Assembly: GCA_910577675.1 (NCBI GenBank)
Contig: CAJTOR010000017.1
Location: 1 to 64,000 of the forward strand
DNA from: an uncultured Lachnospiraceae bacterium
GTDB taxonomy: Bacteria; Bacillota; Clostridia; Lachnospirales; Lachnospiraceae
Reading direction: 5' to 3'
Length of the DNA: 64,000 nt
Shown: positions 7,539 to 16,053 of the stretch, piece by piece
Numbering within the stretch: position 1 is the first letter of the stretch
Layout of the letters: the number at the start of each line of letters is the position of its first letter
Program-made: the position numbers and the translations under genes
Notes under the pieces: model-generated
What the model was told of the DNA's origin: nothing
The model's database searches: none
Seen by the model: only the letters and a program-made list of their open reading frames with translations

Positions 7539-8801
7539 ATGGAAAAAGAATTTTTTAAAGGGAACCGGCAGAATTTTTATAAGCAGATGAAGGAAAATTC
7601 ACTGCTGGTTATGTTTTCCGGGTTGGAAATAAGAAAGACCAACGATGAGTTTTACCCATTTTACACAAACCGGAATTTCCTTTACCTGACAGGACTTGAC
7701 AGCAAAGAATTGATTTTACTGGCGCGCAAGGACGGTGAGGGCAATGTGCGTGAAAAAATCTTCCTGCTGCCGCCGGATCTGTTAAAAGAGCGCTGGACCG
7801 GGGCGCGCATCAAACCGGACGAAGCGTCGGAGATTTCGGGGATTGCAGACACGGGATATGTTGGTGCTTTCACAGATGAATTTCATCAGCTTGCTTCAAC
7901 GGGTAATTACCAATATCTTTATCTTGACCTTTACCGGGTATCACCTTCAGACCGTGATGAGCCCGCCCATCTGATATTAAATCAGGTAGCACAGAATTAT
8001 CCTTATTTAAAAATAGAAAACGCCAATAAAATTGTACGAAGACTGCGCACAATCAAACAGCCGTGCGAACTTGCGGCAATGCGCTAGGCGGAGAAAGTCA
8101 CCTGCGAAGCCATTACGGCGATGATGAAGGCTTCAAAGCCCGGAATGTACGAATACCAGTACAAAGCGGTTTTTGATTATGTACTCGGTCAGTACGGTCC
8201 GCAGGGTCCGGCATTCCCATCCATTATTTCTGCCGGGAAAAACAATTTCTGTATTCATTATTATGCATATAAGGGGCAGGCACACGATGGGGATATGGTA
8301 TTGAATGATGTTGGGGCGTGGCATGACTACCTGATGAATGATGTGTCCAGGGGCTGGCCTTGCAACGGGCATTTTAACGAGAAACAAAAATTATTATACC
8401 AGTGTGCTCTCGCCACCTCAAACCATATGTTTGACATAATCAAACCGGGGATGGCAATGCGTGAGGTGGACGCAGAGGCCAGACGTTACAACGCAGGACT
8501 TTTGGTGGAGGCCGGAGTGCTTAATGATGTGAAAAATATCGGCACCTACATGTGGCATGGCGGCGCGCACCATGTGGGATTTGATGTCCATGATGTGGTA
8601 GAAACGCCGGAGGTGATTGCGCCCGGCATGGTTTTCTGTGTGGATATCGGGATTTATCATGAAGAGTGGGGGATTGGCTTCCGCTTAGAAGATAATTGCC
8701 TAGTAACCGAAACAGGATGTGAAAACCTGTCCTCAATAACACCGAGAACAATCGAGGAAATCGAGGAAACCATGCAGAAGGGTTTTGTGGCAGGAGTTTA
8801 A
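7539..8801 (+). pseudogene. pepP: Xaa-Pro aminopeptidase (M24B), interrupted by an in-frame amber codon
   Basis: The reading frame runs 420 codons, the normal size for PepP, but codon 183 (8085-8087) is TAG, between ELAAMR and AEKVTCEAI, where intact homologues usually have Lys or a similar residue. The N-terminal creatinase-like domain is before the stop and the metallopeptidase domain after it. Metal-ligand regions are visible: LNDVGA and NDVSRGWP (two Asp), HHVGFDVHD (His) and RLEDN (Glu). The usual Glu of the V-E-P-G motif is Asp here (VDIG). An internal ATG at 8121 could express the catalytic half. Readthrough, a sequencing error or true pseudogenisation are all possible; a single base separates it from an intact gene. 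Confidence 0.8.
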
Positions 8802-8956
8802 TACTTAAACAAAACTTTAAATATTGCAAAAGTACATATATATTGCAAAATAATACAGATTCACTTACTTTTCACATGGTGCCGACAGGAGAAACTGCAT
8901 CCGCTGCTTTCTCCTGCGGTTTTTCAATCGCAAATATTCTTGGAATGGGGGATTTT

Positions 8957-10036
8957 ATGAATCAGCTACTTATGGCAGTTATGACCGTGGGGGCAGTACT
9001 TGGCGGGCTTGACCGGCTTTTTAAAAACCGGTTCGGGCTGGGTGAAAAATTCGAGGAGGGCTTTAGGCTCCTCGGTTCCATGGCGCTGTCCATGGCGGGG
9101 ATGATCTGCCTTGCCCCGGTGCTCGCGGATGTTTTAGGGCGGGCAATCATCCCGTTTTATCAGGCTATCGGTGCGGACCCGGCTATGTTCGGCAGTGTGT
9201 TGGCTATCGATATGGGCGGCTACCAGCTTTCAAAGGAACTTGCTGTTAACAGCCTGGTCGGCAGCTATGCGGGAATCGTGGTTTCCGCGGTATTTGGCTG
9301 CACCCTGGTTTTTACTATCCCGGTGGGCATGGGGATGATCTGCGGAAAAGACCGCGAATTTTTTGCCAGGGGGATTATGCTTGGATTAGCTGCCATGCCC
9401 GTCGGTCTGGTTGTCGGCGGGCTGCTTTGCGGGCTGTCCTTTGTCAATAGCCTGCACCAGAACCTTCCAATTTTTGTCGCCGCATTCCTGCTATTGCTCG
9501 GGCTTTTTAAAATCCCTGACAAAATGGTGAAGGGTTTTTGCGCACTCGCTGAAGGAATCCGGATTCTGGTTACAGTCGGGCTTATACTGGCAGCTGTGGA
9601 ATCCTTCCTCGGCTGGAACCCACTTCCCGGTATGGCTCCGATTGGCGAAGCTATGGCGGTGGTGTCCTCCATCGGTGTGGTTTTACTGGGAAGCCTCCCC
9701 GCGGCGGAATTACTGCGCCGACTGCTCGCCGCGCCCTTTTCCCACCTCGGTAAAAAACTGGGTGTTGCCCCGCAGAGTCTGACAGGGATGCTAGTCGGGC
9801 TGGTCAGTGCAATCCCTGTCTTTTCGATGTACAAGGATATGGATCCAAAGGGTAAGGTCGCTTCCGGGGCTTTTCTGGTCAGCGGAACCAGCCTGCTCGC
9901 CGCGCATCTGGGCTTTACCCTCAGCACGGAACCGGAAATGCTTCCCGCCCTGATGGGTGCCAAATTCTGCGGGGCTGTGACGGCGGCTGTTCTCGCAATG
10001 ATCTTTTATAAAGAATCAGATAATTCCAATATTTAA
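8957..10036 (+). CDS. eutH: EutH-like ethanolamine permease
   Basis: A 359-residue polytopic membrane protein with about ten hydrophobic segments. It carries EutH hallmarks: DRLF near the first segment, F-E-E-G-F, LAPVLADVLG, an A-[ILC]-D-M-G-G-[YF] loop followed by LAKEL-like SKELA, and PVGMGMI. The start at 8957 has GGGGG six bases upstream; earlier in-frame codons lack a site. EutH normally brings ethanolamine in for the eut microcompartment pathway, but no other eut gene is in the window, so this is an orphan copy whose substrate could differ. It lies 155 bp after the split aminopeptidase on the same strand and ends before a hairpin at 10156-10193. Confidence 0.85.
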   Translation: MNQLLMAVMTVGAVLGGLDRLFKNRFGLGEKFEEGFRLLGSMALSMAGMICLAPVLADVLGRAIIPFYQAIGADPAMFGSVLAIDMGGYQLSKELAVNSLVGSYAGIVVSAVFGCTLVFTIPVGMGMICGKDREFFARGIMLGLAAMPVGLVVGGLLCGLSFVNSLHQNLPIFVAAFLLLLGLFKIPDKMVKGFCALAEGIRILVTVGLILAAVESFLGWNPLPGMAPIGEAMAVVSSIGVVLLGSLPAAELLRRLLAAPFSHLGKKLGVAPQSLTGMLVGLVSAIPVFSMYKDMDPKGKVASGAFLVSGTSLLAAHLGFTLSTEPEMLPALMGAKFCGAVTAAVLAMIFYKESDNSNI

Positions 10037-10155
10037 TATTTTTATCTCCAATCCAAGGGAGAAATTCCACTTCCGCTGTGCGTCCCATACCTGTTTTTGC
10101 AGTATACTTTCTCTACATGGGATTGTGTATTCCATCCGCGCCCCGCACACAAACA

Positions 10156-10193
10156 GGAAAGCGGGCTGCTCCTTCTCTAGCAGTCCGCTTTCC
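10156..10193. terminator. Hairpin between convergent eutH and GH3 genes
   Basis: Arms 10156-10170 and 10179-10193 (GGAAAGCGG... and ...CCGCTTTCC) pair over 15 bp with one G-T position and an 8-nt loop. It lies between two convergent genes and probably ends both transcripts, although the flanking T-tracts are weak. Confidence 0.6.
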
Positions 10194-10253
10194 CCTCTCT
10201 ATATATACACCCCTCAAAAATCCTTCGTTTTCACAAAGGCTCCATAAACCTTT

Positions 10254-12500
10254 TTATATCGTTTCCACCACTGCGCGTTCCTTGCAGGTTACAGTAAATA
10301 CCTGAGGCTTGTTCCCCGTCAGCGCAGCACTTCTTTCATCCGGCTGGCATGTGCCGACATAGATTTCATACTCACCAGGATAAATCAGTTTCTCGCCTTC
10401 CTCTGTGAATAATCCAAATGCCCGCATATCAAGCACAATCTCTGTTTCCCTGTGTTCCCCCGCCGCAAGTGTAAGTTTCTTTAACCCCTTAAGCTGATAC
10501 TTTGGAGCACCTGGCACATCCTTTGCCTTCACATAAACCTGAACTGTTTCAGCACCATCATAGGAACCAATATTGGTAAGCGAAGCTGTAATCTTTACTA
10601 TACTGCCCGCGGCAATCACATGCTCATCCGCACTGCTCTGTGCTTCTGAATTCATCTGACCTACCTGCATATCCATATCATCAGCACCTGTATTTGCATC
10701 ACACACCTCGATCTTCGCACTGCACACAAACTTTGTATAACTAAGCCCGAACCCAAATGGATAGAGTGCTTCCTGCTCCATATAACGGTAGGTGCGTCCC
10801 TTCATCGAATAGTCCGTGAACTCAGGCAGCTCCTCCGTCGTGCGGTAGAAGGTAACTGGAAGTTTGCCTTCCGGGGAATAAGCCCCGAATAATAACTGCC
10901 CGATGGCGCGGCCTCCCTGCGCACCCGGATACCATCCCTGAACGATGGCAGGCACACTATCCTGACCGTCCGCCCAGGTAACTGCAAGCGCGGAACCCGC
11001 GAGCAATACAAGAATAACGGGCTTACCACAGGCTACCACCGCCTCGAGAAGCTGCTGCTGTTTTCCCGGCAGCCCCAGGGAAAGCTTGTCGCCGCTGCCG
11101 AACTCGTTCCCGGCATCGCCCTCCTCGCCCTCAATGGTTGCATCAAGACCAAGGCACATAACCACTACATCCGAAGCATCTGCCACTGCCTTTGCCTCTG
11201 CTAAGCGGTCATCCGCCATAGCAAGTCCCGATATGCGATCCTTATAAAGATGGCATCCCTGCGAATAGAAAACACGCACCTCATCACCCGCCGCTTCACG
11301 GATTCCCTCAAGTACCGTTACATATTCCGAAGCTGTCCCTTCATAATTACCCACGAGAGCCGCACGGCTGTCCGCATTCGGTCCTATCACACCGATGCTG
11401 CGGACTTTGTTTTTATCAAGCGGGAGGAAGCTGTCCTTATTTTTCAGCATGGTCAGACAGCGCTTCGCCGCCGAAAGATTGATTGCGCGGTGCTCCGCAC
11501 AGTCGCAAACCTCATACGGAATATCGCTAAATGGTATCTCCTTGTCAAAAAGACCGAGTTTCATGCGCGTAACCATCAGCCTGGTAACAGCACCATCAAT
11601 TGTTTCCTCCGCTACCATGCCATCACGCACCGCTTGCAGAAGGTTCCCAAAAATATTTCCACAGTTTAAGTCACAGCCATTATTCATCGCAAGTGATACC
11701 GACTCAACCGGTGTTTTCGTGACCATATGGAACTCATGGAAATCCTTGATCGCCCAGCAATCGGAGGTAACATGCCCGGTAAAGCCCCACGCTTTGCGAA
11801 GGATATCCAAAAGCAAAGTTTTGCTCCCGCAACACGGCTCGCCGTTCGTGCGGTTGTACGCCCCCATAACCACCTCGACATCCGCCTCTTTCACGCATGC
11901 CTTAAATGCCGGGAGATAGGTTTCATACATATCCTGTTTTGTTGCCTCCGCGTTGAAACTGTGCCGGATTCCCTCAGGACCTGAATGCACGGCAAAATGC
12001 TTTGCACAGGCTGCCGCCTTTAGATATTTCCCGTCATGCCCCTGGATACCGCCGATAAAGCGCACACCCAGGCGCGAGGTAAGATAAGGATCTTCGCCGT
12101 AAGTTTCATGGCCGCGCCCCCAGCGCGGATCGCGGAATATATTTACGTTCGGGGACCAGAATGTCAGCCCCTTATATATATCATAATCACTATACTTTTG
12201 CTGTGCATTAAACTTTGCACGCCCCTCTGTCGATATAACGTCCGCGACTTCCTCCATGAAATCCTCGTCAAAAATCGCAGCCAGACCAATCGCCTGCGGG
12301 AAGACCGTTGCCACGCCCGCCCGCGCCACACCGTGCAGCGCCTCATTCCAGTAATTGTATGCTTTCACCCCAAGTCGTTTAATTTCTTTTGCTCCGTGTA
12401 AAGTCTGAAAAACTTTTTCTTCCAGTGTCATCTCGGCTACAAGTGCCTTCGCCCTCTCCTCAAACGTAAGGCTCTCGTTAAGATACGCCTGATCCCCCAT
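10254..12500 (-). CDS. Family 3 glycoside hydrolase, beta-xylosidase/beta-glucosidase type
   Basis: A 748-residue cytoplasmic enzyme (no signal peptide). It has the GH3 N-terminal barrel (YNYWNEALHGVARAG, then DPRWGRGHETYGEDP), the catalytic nucleophile Asp247 in TSDCWAI, the alpha/beta sandwich domain, and a fibronectin III-like C-terminal domain. The Y-N-W-x-E-A-L-H-G-V start is characteristic of the GH3 subgroup rich in xylan beta-xylosidases. The start at 12500 has AAGGAGG nine bases upstream. It lies 139 bp after the GH10 xylanase on the same strand, so the pair probably cuts xylan outside the cell and finishes imported xylo-oligosaccharides inside. Beta-glucosidase activity cannot be excluded from sequence. 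Confidence 0.9.
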   Translation of the reverse strand: MGDQAYLNESLTFEERAKALVAEMTLEEKVFQTLHGAKEIKRLGVKAYNYWNEALHGVARAGVATVFPQAIGLAAIFDEDFMEEVADVISTEGRAKFNAQQKYSDYDIYKGLTFWSPNVNIFRDPRWGRGHETYGEDPYLTSRLGVRFIGGIQGHDGKYLKAAACAKHFAVHSGPEGIRHSFNAEATKQDMYETYLPAFKACVKEADVEVVMGAYNRTNGEPCCGSKTLLLDILRKAWGFTGHVTSDCWAIKDFHEFHMVTKTPVESVSLAMNNGCDLNCGNIFGNLLQAVRDGMVAEETIDGAVTRLMVTRMKLGLFDKEIPFSDIPYEVCDCAEHRAINLSAAKRCLTMLKNKDSFLPLDKNKVRSIGVIGPNADSRAALVGNYEGTASEYVTVLEGIREAAGDEVRVFYSQGCHLYKDRISGLAMADDRLAEAKAVADASDVVVMCLGLDATIEGEEGDAGNEFGSGDKLSLGLPGKQQQLLEAVVACGKPVILVLLAGSALAVTWADGQDSVPAIVQGWYPGAQGGRAIGQLLFGAYSPEGKLPVTFYRTTEELPEFTDYSMKGRTYRYMEQEALYPFGFGLSYTKFVCSAKIEVCDANTGADDMDMQVGQMNSEAQSSADEHVIAAGSIVKITASLTNIGSYDGAETVQVYVKAKDVPGAPKYQLKGLKKLTLAAGEHRETEIVLDMRAFGLFTEEGEKLIYPGEYEIYVGTCQPDERSAALTGNKPQVFTVTCKERAVVETI

Positions 12501-12639
12501 GCTTTTTCTCCTCCTTGCATACAATTTGCCATATTACGGCTAAGGAAGGACTATCTGTCCTTTCCCAAAATACTTTTATCCCATCCATGCATCCGGCATA
12601 TCCCGTTTTCCAATCGGCATATGCCGCACGAAACCACCG

Positions 12640-13956
12640 CTAATAAAGCGGTATCCCATCATCCATCAAAACTCCCCAGAACGCAGGTTTTGTTTCCAGA
12701 ACCTGGTTAAACAAAAGCGGATAGCGCTTTCCATCCTTATTCAGCCACGACCCTTCGTCTGTCAGCCCCCAGACCGTTATATTCGTAATATTTGCCTCAC
12801 CGTTATCCACAAGATTTTTAAAGGTAAAGAACAGCCTTTTATAGCGTGTGCCCTCCTTCAAAAAGTCCTCCTCGGTGTTGGAATCCAAATTGATATCAAG
12901 CTCCGTAATCTGGATTTCAAGACCGGTTTCCCCAAACTTGCGGATGGTTTCCTCATAGTCTAAAAGCGTTGGCGAGCTCATACCGATATGACTCTGCATC
13001 CCGATACCATCTATATTCCCCTGATCCTTAATCTTGTTCACCAGGTTCAGAATCGCAATGCGCTTTGGAGCTTCATAAGTATTAAAATCATTGTAGAATA
13101 ACTTCTGTTCCGGATCAGCATATTTTCTCGCGTATTCAAACGCCTTCTCGACAAAATCCGGTCCGATGGTCTGGTACCACAGACTATCGCTCATACGCAT
13201 CCCATCCTCGCCGCCATCCCCCGGCGCAATCGCCTCATTTACCACATCCCACGCATAAACCACCCCCGGATAAGTAGTATTAACATATTCCATCACAAGT
13301 CGGATATAATTCTCCATGCGCTGAAGCATTACCTCGCGGGATGCAAAGACGGCATCCGGCTTGTTTGAATACTCCTCCATAAAGAACCAATCCGGAGTCT
13401 GACTGTGCCATACCAGGGTATGTCCCCTCATTTTTATATTATTATCTACACAAAACTGTAGCATTTCGTCACAACTATCAAATTTAAGTACCGGACAGGT
13501 TTCCGTCCCTGCCGATTTCGTCGCCTCCCGGTCAAGCAGCGCGTCCGGTTTCATCTCATTACCGCAGGTCATACTGTTAAACTGCTGTTTAATAAGATCC
13601 CCCTTAAAATCATTGAGCAATTCCCCTTTTGTAATCGCGATACCGATCGAAAAATAATCCTTCCAGTATTCGCTCATACTCGGAATCTCCTCGTCTATCG
13701 AAGATATGTAAAAATCCGTCCTGACTTCTTTGGCTGGTTCTGTCGGTGCTGTATCTGTAGCGTCCTGCTCAGGTTCTGCGCCCTGCGTCACCTGTACATC
13801 TGACTCCGCCCCTTTCGTCACCTGTGCTTCTGGCGTACCTTCGTTTTTTCCGTCCGTGTCTTCTTTCTGTCCACAGCCTATAAAACCACAAACCATAACG
13901 CCAAGCAGCATCCATGCGGCAGCCCTTCTAATCCCGTTTTTATTCCCTGACAGCAT
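12640..13956 (-). CDS. Family 10 endo-1,4-beta-xylanase, lipoprotein
   Basis: A 438-residue exported enzyme. The N-terminus has a signal sequence with lipobox GFIGC (Cys28), then a low-complexity linker rich in E, D, T and P, then a GH10 barrel from about residue 100. The acid/base Glu241 lies in VVNEAIAP and the nucleophile Glu352 in QITELDI; WHSQTP and the DxVNE region fit GH10. The start at 13956 has GGAGGAGG directly upstream; the longer frame to 13977 would bury this site. It is anchored to the outer face of the membrane and would produce xylo-oligosaccharides for the upstream ABC system. A 24-bp palindrome at 14015-14038 sits about 60 bp before the start, fitting control by a LacI-family regulator. 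Confidence 0.94.
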   Translation of the reverse strand: MLSGNKNGIRRAAAWMLLGVMVCGFIGCGQKEDTDGKNEGTPEAQVTKGAESDVQVTQGAEPEQDATDTAPTEPAKEVRTDFYISSIDEEIPSMSEYWKDYFSIGIAITKGELLNDFKGDLIKQQFNSMTCGNEMKPDALLDREATKSAGTETCPVLKFDSCDEMLQFCVDNNIKMRGHTLVWHSQTPDWFFMEEYSNKPDAVFASREVMLQRMENYIRLVMEYVNTTYPGVVYAWDVVNEAIAPGDGGEDGMRMSDSLWYQTIGPDFVEKAFEYARKYADPEQKLFYNDFNTYEAPKRIAILNLVNKIKDQGNIDGIGMQSHIGMSSPTLLDYEETIRKFGETGLEIQITELDINLDSNTEEDFLKEGTRYKRLFFTFKNLVDNGEANITNITVWGLTDEGSWLNKDGKRYPLLFNQVLETKPAFWGVLMDDGIPLY

Positions 13957-14014
13957 ATTCCTCCTCCTTACCAGCAAGCCATATGGATTCCTGTTTTCTA
14001 CCCAAATAATACCC

Positions 14015-14038
14015 GTTTGCGAAAACCTTTTCGTAAAC
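14015..14038. promoter_or_regulatory. LacI-type operator-like palindrome upstream of the xylanase
   Basis: A 24-bp palindrome whose 12-bp halves (GTTTGCGAAAAC and CTTTTCGTAAAC) match as inverted repeats at 10 of 12 positions. The GCGAAAA/TTTTCG form is typical of LacI-family operators, although the centre here is CC rather than CG. No LacI gene is present in the window. Confidence 0.5.
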
Positions 14039-14149
14039 AGTATTTATTATCCTATCAAAAAATATCCATACCACCCTACCACCTTAATACTCAAAAAACT
14101 AAGAACATTTTTCCGCAGGAAGTGCGCTTTCCTCCCTGCAAATATATAC

Positions 14150-14203
14150 ATAAAAATACGGTTCCATGCGGGGCGGCACGCTGCCGCCCTCCCACATGAA
14201 CCG
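14150..14203 (-). terminator. Rho-independent terminator after the second solute-binding protein
   Basis: On the minus strand, a long GC-rich hairpin (14203-14159) with arms CGGTTCATG...GGCGGCA and TGCCGCC...CATGGAACCG is followed by TATTTTTATG. It lies 24 bp after the stop at 14227 and separates the transporter operon from the GH10-GH3 pair. Confidence 0.75.
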
Positions 14204-14226
14204 CTGCGTTTCAAACATTTTGTGTT

Positions 14227-15657
14227 TTACTTCATGTTAGCATCTTCAATTAACATCTGCCAGCTATTAGCAACTTCTTCAATCTTCTCTGCCGGCGTAT
14301 TGTGCAGACCGTATACATTGTAGATGATATCGCCATAGTCTGCACCGTAAACCATCGGCAGATACCATACAACACCCCTGCCCTCTTCATACATCATGGT
14401 AAGGGTTTCATCAACGGCACGCTCGTCACGGAAATTATCGTACACGCGGGTCTTCCAGTCGTCATCATCCTCGTAGCCCGGTGTCGGGTTCGTATAAAGA
14501 TTGTATGCGAATGCGATCTTGTTTGCTGTTTCAGCGTCCATACATACTGGCATAACTACGACATTATCCGCGAAGATTGTCGTGCTCTGACCGCTAGGAC
14601 CTGCTGGGCACATAACAAAACCGAAATCATCATCCATATCTTTCCACAGACCTACCTTAAATTCCTCGGCAAAAGTCATTGCTACCTTTGCATCGTGGAA
14701 TGCCGGGACAAACCAATCCCACTCAGCATCTTCAGGAACTGGCATCTCGTACTTGTTCTCTATCAGCTTCACGCCAAACTGCATAGCTGCAAGAAACTCC
14801 GGTGTACCTGTCGCGTTATAATACTTGCCATTCTCGTCACGACCGATAAATTCTGCATTGTTGGAAGCCACAAGTACCTTGAACATATCGATGGAGAAAC
14901 TCGCCAGCGCGTATGTATCCGGTATACCGTCACTGTTCGTGTCGCGGGTCAGCTTCTGGCAGAGTTCCTCAAATTTTGCCCATGTCCACTCACCGCTTGC
15001 CTGCAAGTCATATGGAAGATCCGGGTCAAGACCTGCCTCCTCAAAAAGCCTCTTGTTCCAGAAGACACCCTGCCTCCACTCCGGTCTGCCGTTCGCCATA
15101 CCATATACATGATTGCCGTCGGTCATCTGCTCACGAACCGCCTCATTCCATTTACTCTCGGTAAAATCAAAACTATCCAGTGTCGCAAGATCATAGAAAA
15201 GATTGTTTGCCAAAGGTTTCGCGATAAAGCCCTGATCCATCATAAACAGGGAAGCCATAGGCGCATTCGCCATCGTGGAAACAACGAAGTTCTCCTGATG
15301 CTCACCCCAGCCACCGATACTAGTCTGCTTGATCGTGAAATTATACTTTTCCTGGATTTCCTTGCGGTATTGACGGGTAGCCTCCTCCTGTGCATTTGTA
15401 GGCTCTCCTTCCTCACCCGACCACCAGTCACCGATTATGATCTCAAGACCGCCCAGATCCTTGTACTTCTCCGGCACTTCGGTCGGCTCAGGAAGATCAC
15501 TCCCATCGTCTGGTTTATTTGCCTCCTGCGTTGGCTTAGGGGTATTTGTAGTATTCTTTCCTGCTTCTGCGTTATCATCCCCTCCACAAGCCGTCATACT
15601 TGCCGTCATGGCAAGCGACATCATAACTGCTGCTAATTTCTGACCTTTCTTTCTCAA
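14227..15657 (-). CDS. Carbohydrate ABC transporter solute-binding lipoprotein (family 1)
   Basis: A 476-residue exported protein with signal sequence and lipobox MTACGG (Cys near residue 24), an E/T/P-rich linker, then a family 1 extracellular solute-binding fold. A D-T-N-S-D-G-I-P-D motif (around residue 240) resembles a calcium loop. The start is TTG at 15657, supported by AAGGAGG eight bases upstream. It follows the MalF/MalG pair at 16054-17953 after a 396-bp spacer holding five perfect hairpins. It would capture sugars (probably xylo-oligosaccharides, given the GH10 and GH3 genes next door) for those permeases. Confidence 0.9.
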   Translation of the reverse strand: MRKKGQKLAAVMMSLAMTASMTACGGDDNAEAGKNTTNTPKPTQEANKPDDGSDLPEPTEVPEKYKDLGGLEIIIGDWWSGEEGEPTNAQEEATRQYRKEIQEKYNFTIKQTSIGGWGEHQENFVVSTMANAPMASLFMMDQGFIAKPLANNLFYDLATLDSFDFTESKWNEAVREQMTDGNHVYGMANGRPEWRQGVFWNKRLFEEAGLDPDLPYDLQASGEWTWAKFEELCQKLTRDTNSDGIPDTYALASFSIDMFKVLVASNNAEFIGRDENGKYYNATGTPEFLAAMQFGVKLIENKYEMPVPEDAEWDWFVPAFHDAKVAMTFAEEFKVGLWKDMDDDFGFVMCPAGPSGQSTTIFADNVVVMPVCMDAETANKIAFAYNLYTNPTPGYEDDDDWKTRVYDNFRDERAVDETLTMMYEEGRGVVWYLPMVYGADYGDIIYNVYGLHNTPAEKIEEVANSWQMLIEDANMK

Positions 15658-15791
15658 TGCTGCTACCTCCTTTTTATTGCTATAAACGGACTATCCGTCT
15701 ATACACTGTTTGTTTCCATCCACACCACCGCTGCAAAATAGCGCGGATATTTTTTACATGACACCACATTAATCGCTGCGAACATTATACC

Positions 15792-16024
15792 ATGTCGTTC
15801 CGACATGCTAAGCGCATTTATGCGCTTTCCCTCCGGGGGATGCGCATGATTTGCCTGAGAAATTGTCCTCCCTCTGGTCGGACGCAAATCAGCACTGGTA
15901 TAATATCTAACGATATTATACCATATTTCCAATTATTTTTCCAGTGGTAAACACATTCCAAAGCAAGAAAAATCATGCTTTGCTAACACCTTCGCGGCGG
16001 ATTTTGGGGACATGCCCAAAATCC
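15792..16024 (-). repeat. Five perfect hairpins in the spacer between permease and solute-binding protein
   Basis: The 396-bp spacer (15658-16053) contains five separate perfect dyads: 15999-16008 with 16015-16024 (10 bp, GGATTTTGGG), 15959-15965 with 15976-15982 (CAAAGCA), 15897-15907 with 15912-15922 (11 bp, GGTATAATATC), 15811-15818 with 15821-15828 (8 bp, AAGCGCAT), and 15792-15798 with 15802-15808 (CATGTCG). None has a proper T-run. The 11-bp one includes TATAAT on the minus strand and may overlap an internal promoter. Such structures could stabilise or process the mRNA so that the binding protein is made in excess. Confidence 0.7.
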
Positions 16025-16053
16025 CGACCGCTTCATATAAATCTTTTTGACAC

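Noticed and set aside
9265..9963. 232-codon minus-strand frame opposite eutH
   Set aside because: Shadow of the GC-rich third positions of eutH; no start site or domain.
14302..15636. 444-codon open frame on the plus strand
   Set aside because: It lies fully antisense to the solute-binding protein gene, which has a lipobox, good ribosome binding site and family match. The antisense product has no recognisable feature.
15840..15880. Possible glycine riboswitch (TCTCAGGCAAAT on the minus strand)
   Set aside because: Only one short motif fits. The GGAGAG and ACCG-type partner segments are absent, and a sugar-binding protein is an unlikely target.
15699..15932. 77-codon frame on the minus strand in the hairpin spacer
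   Set aside because: It reads through two perfect hairpins and lacks a ribosome binding site or protein-like composition.
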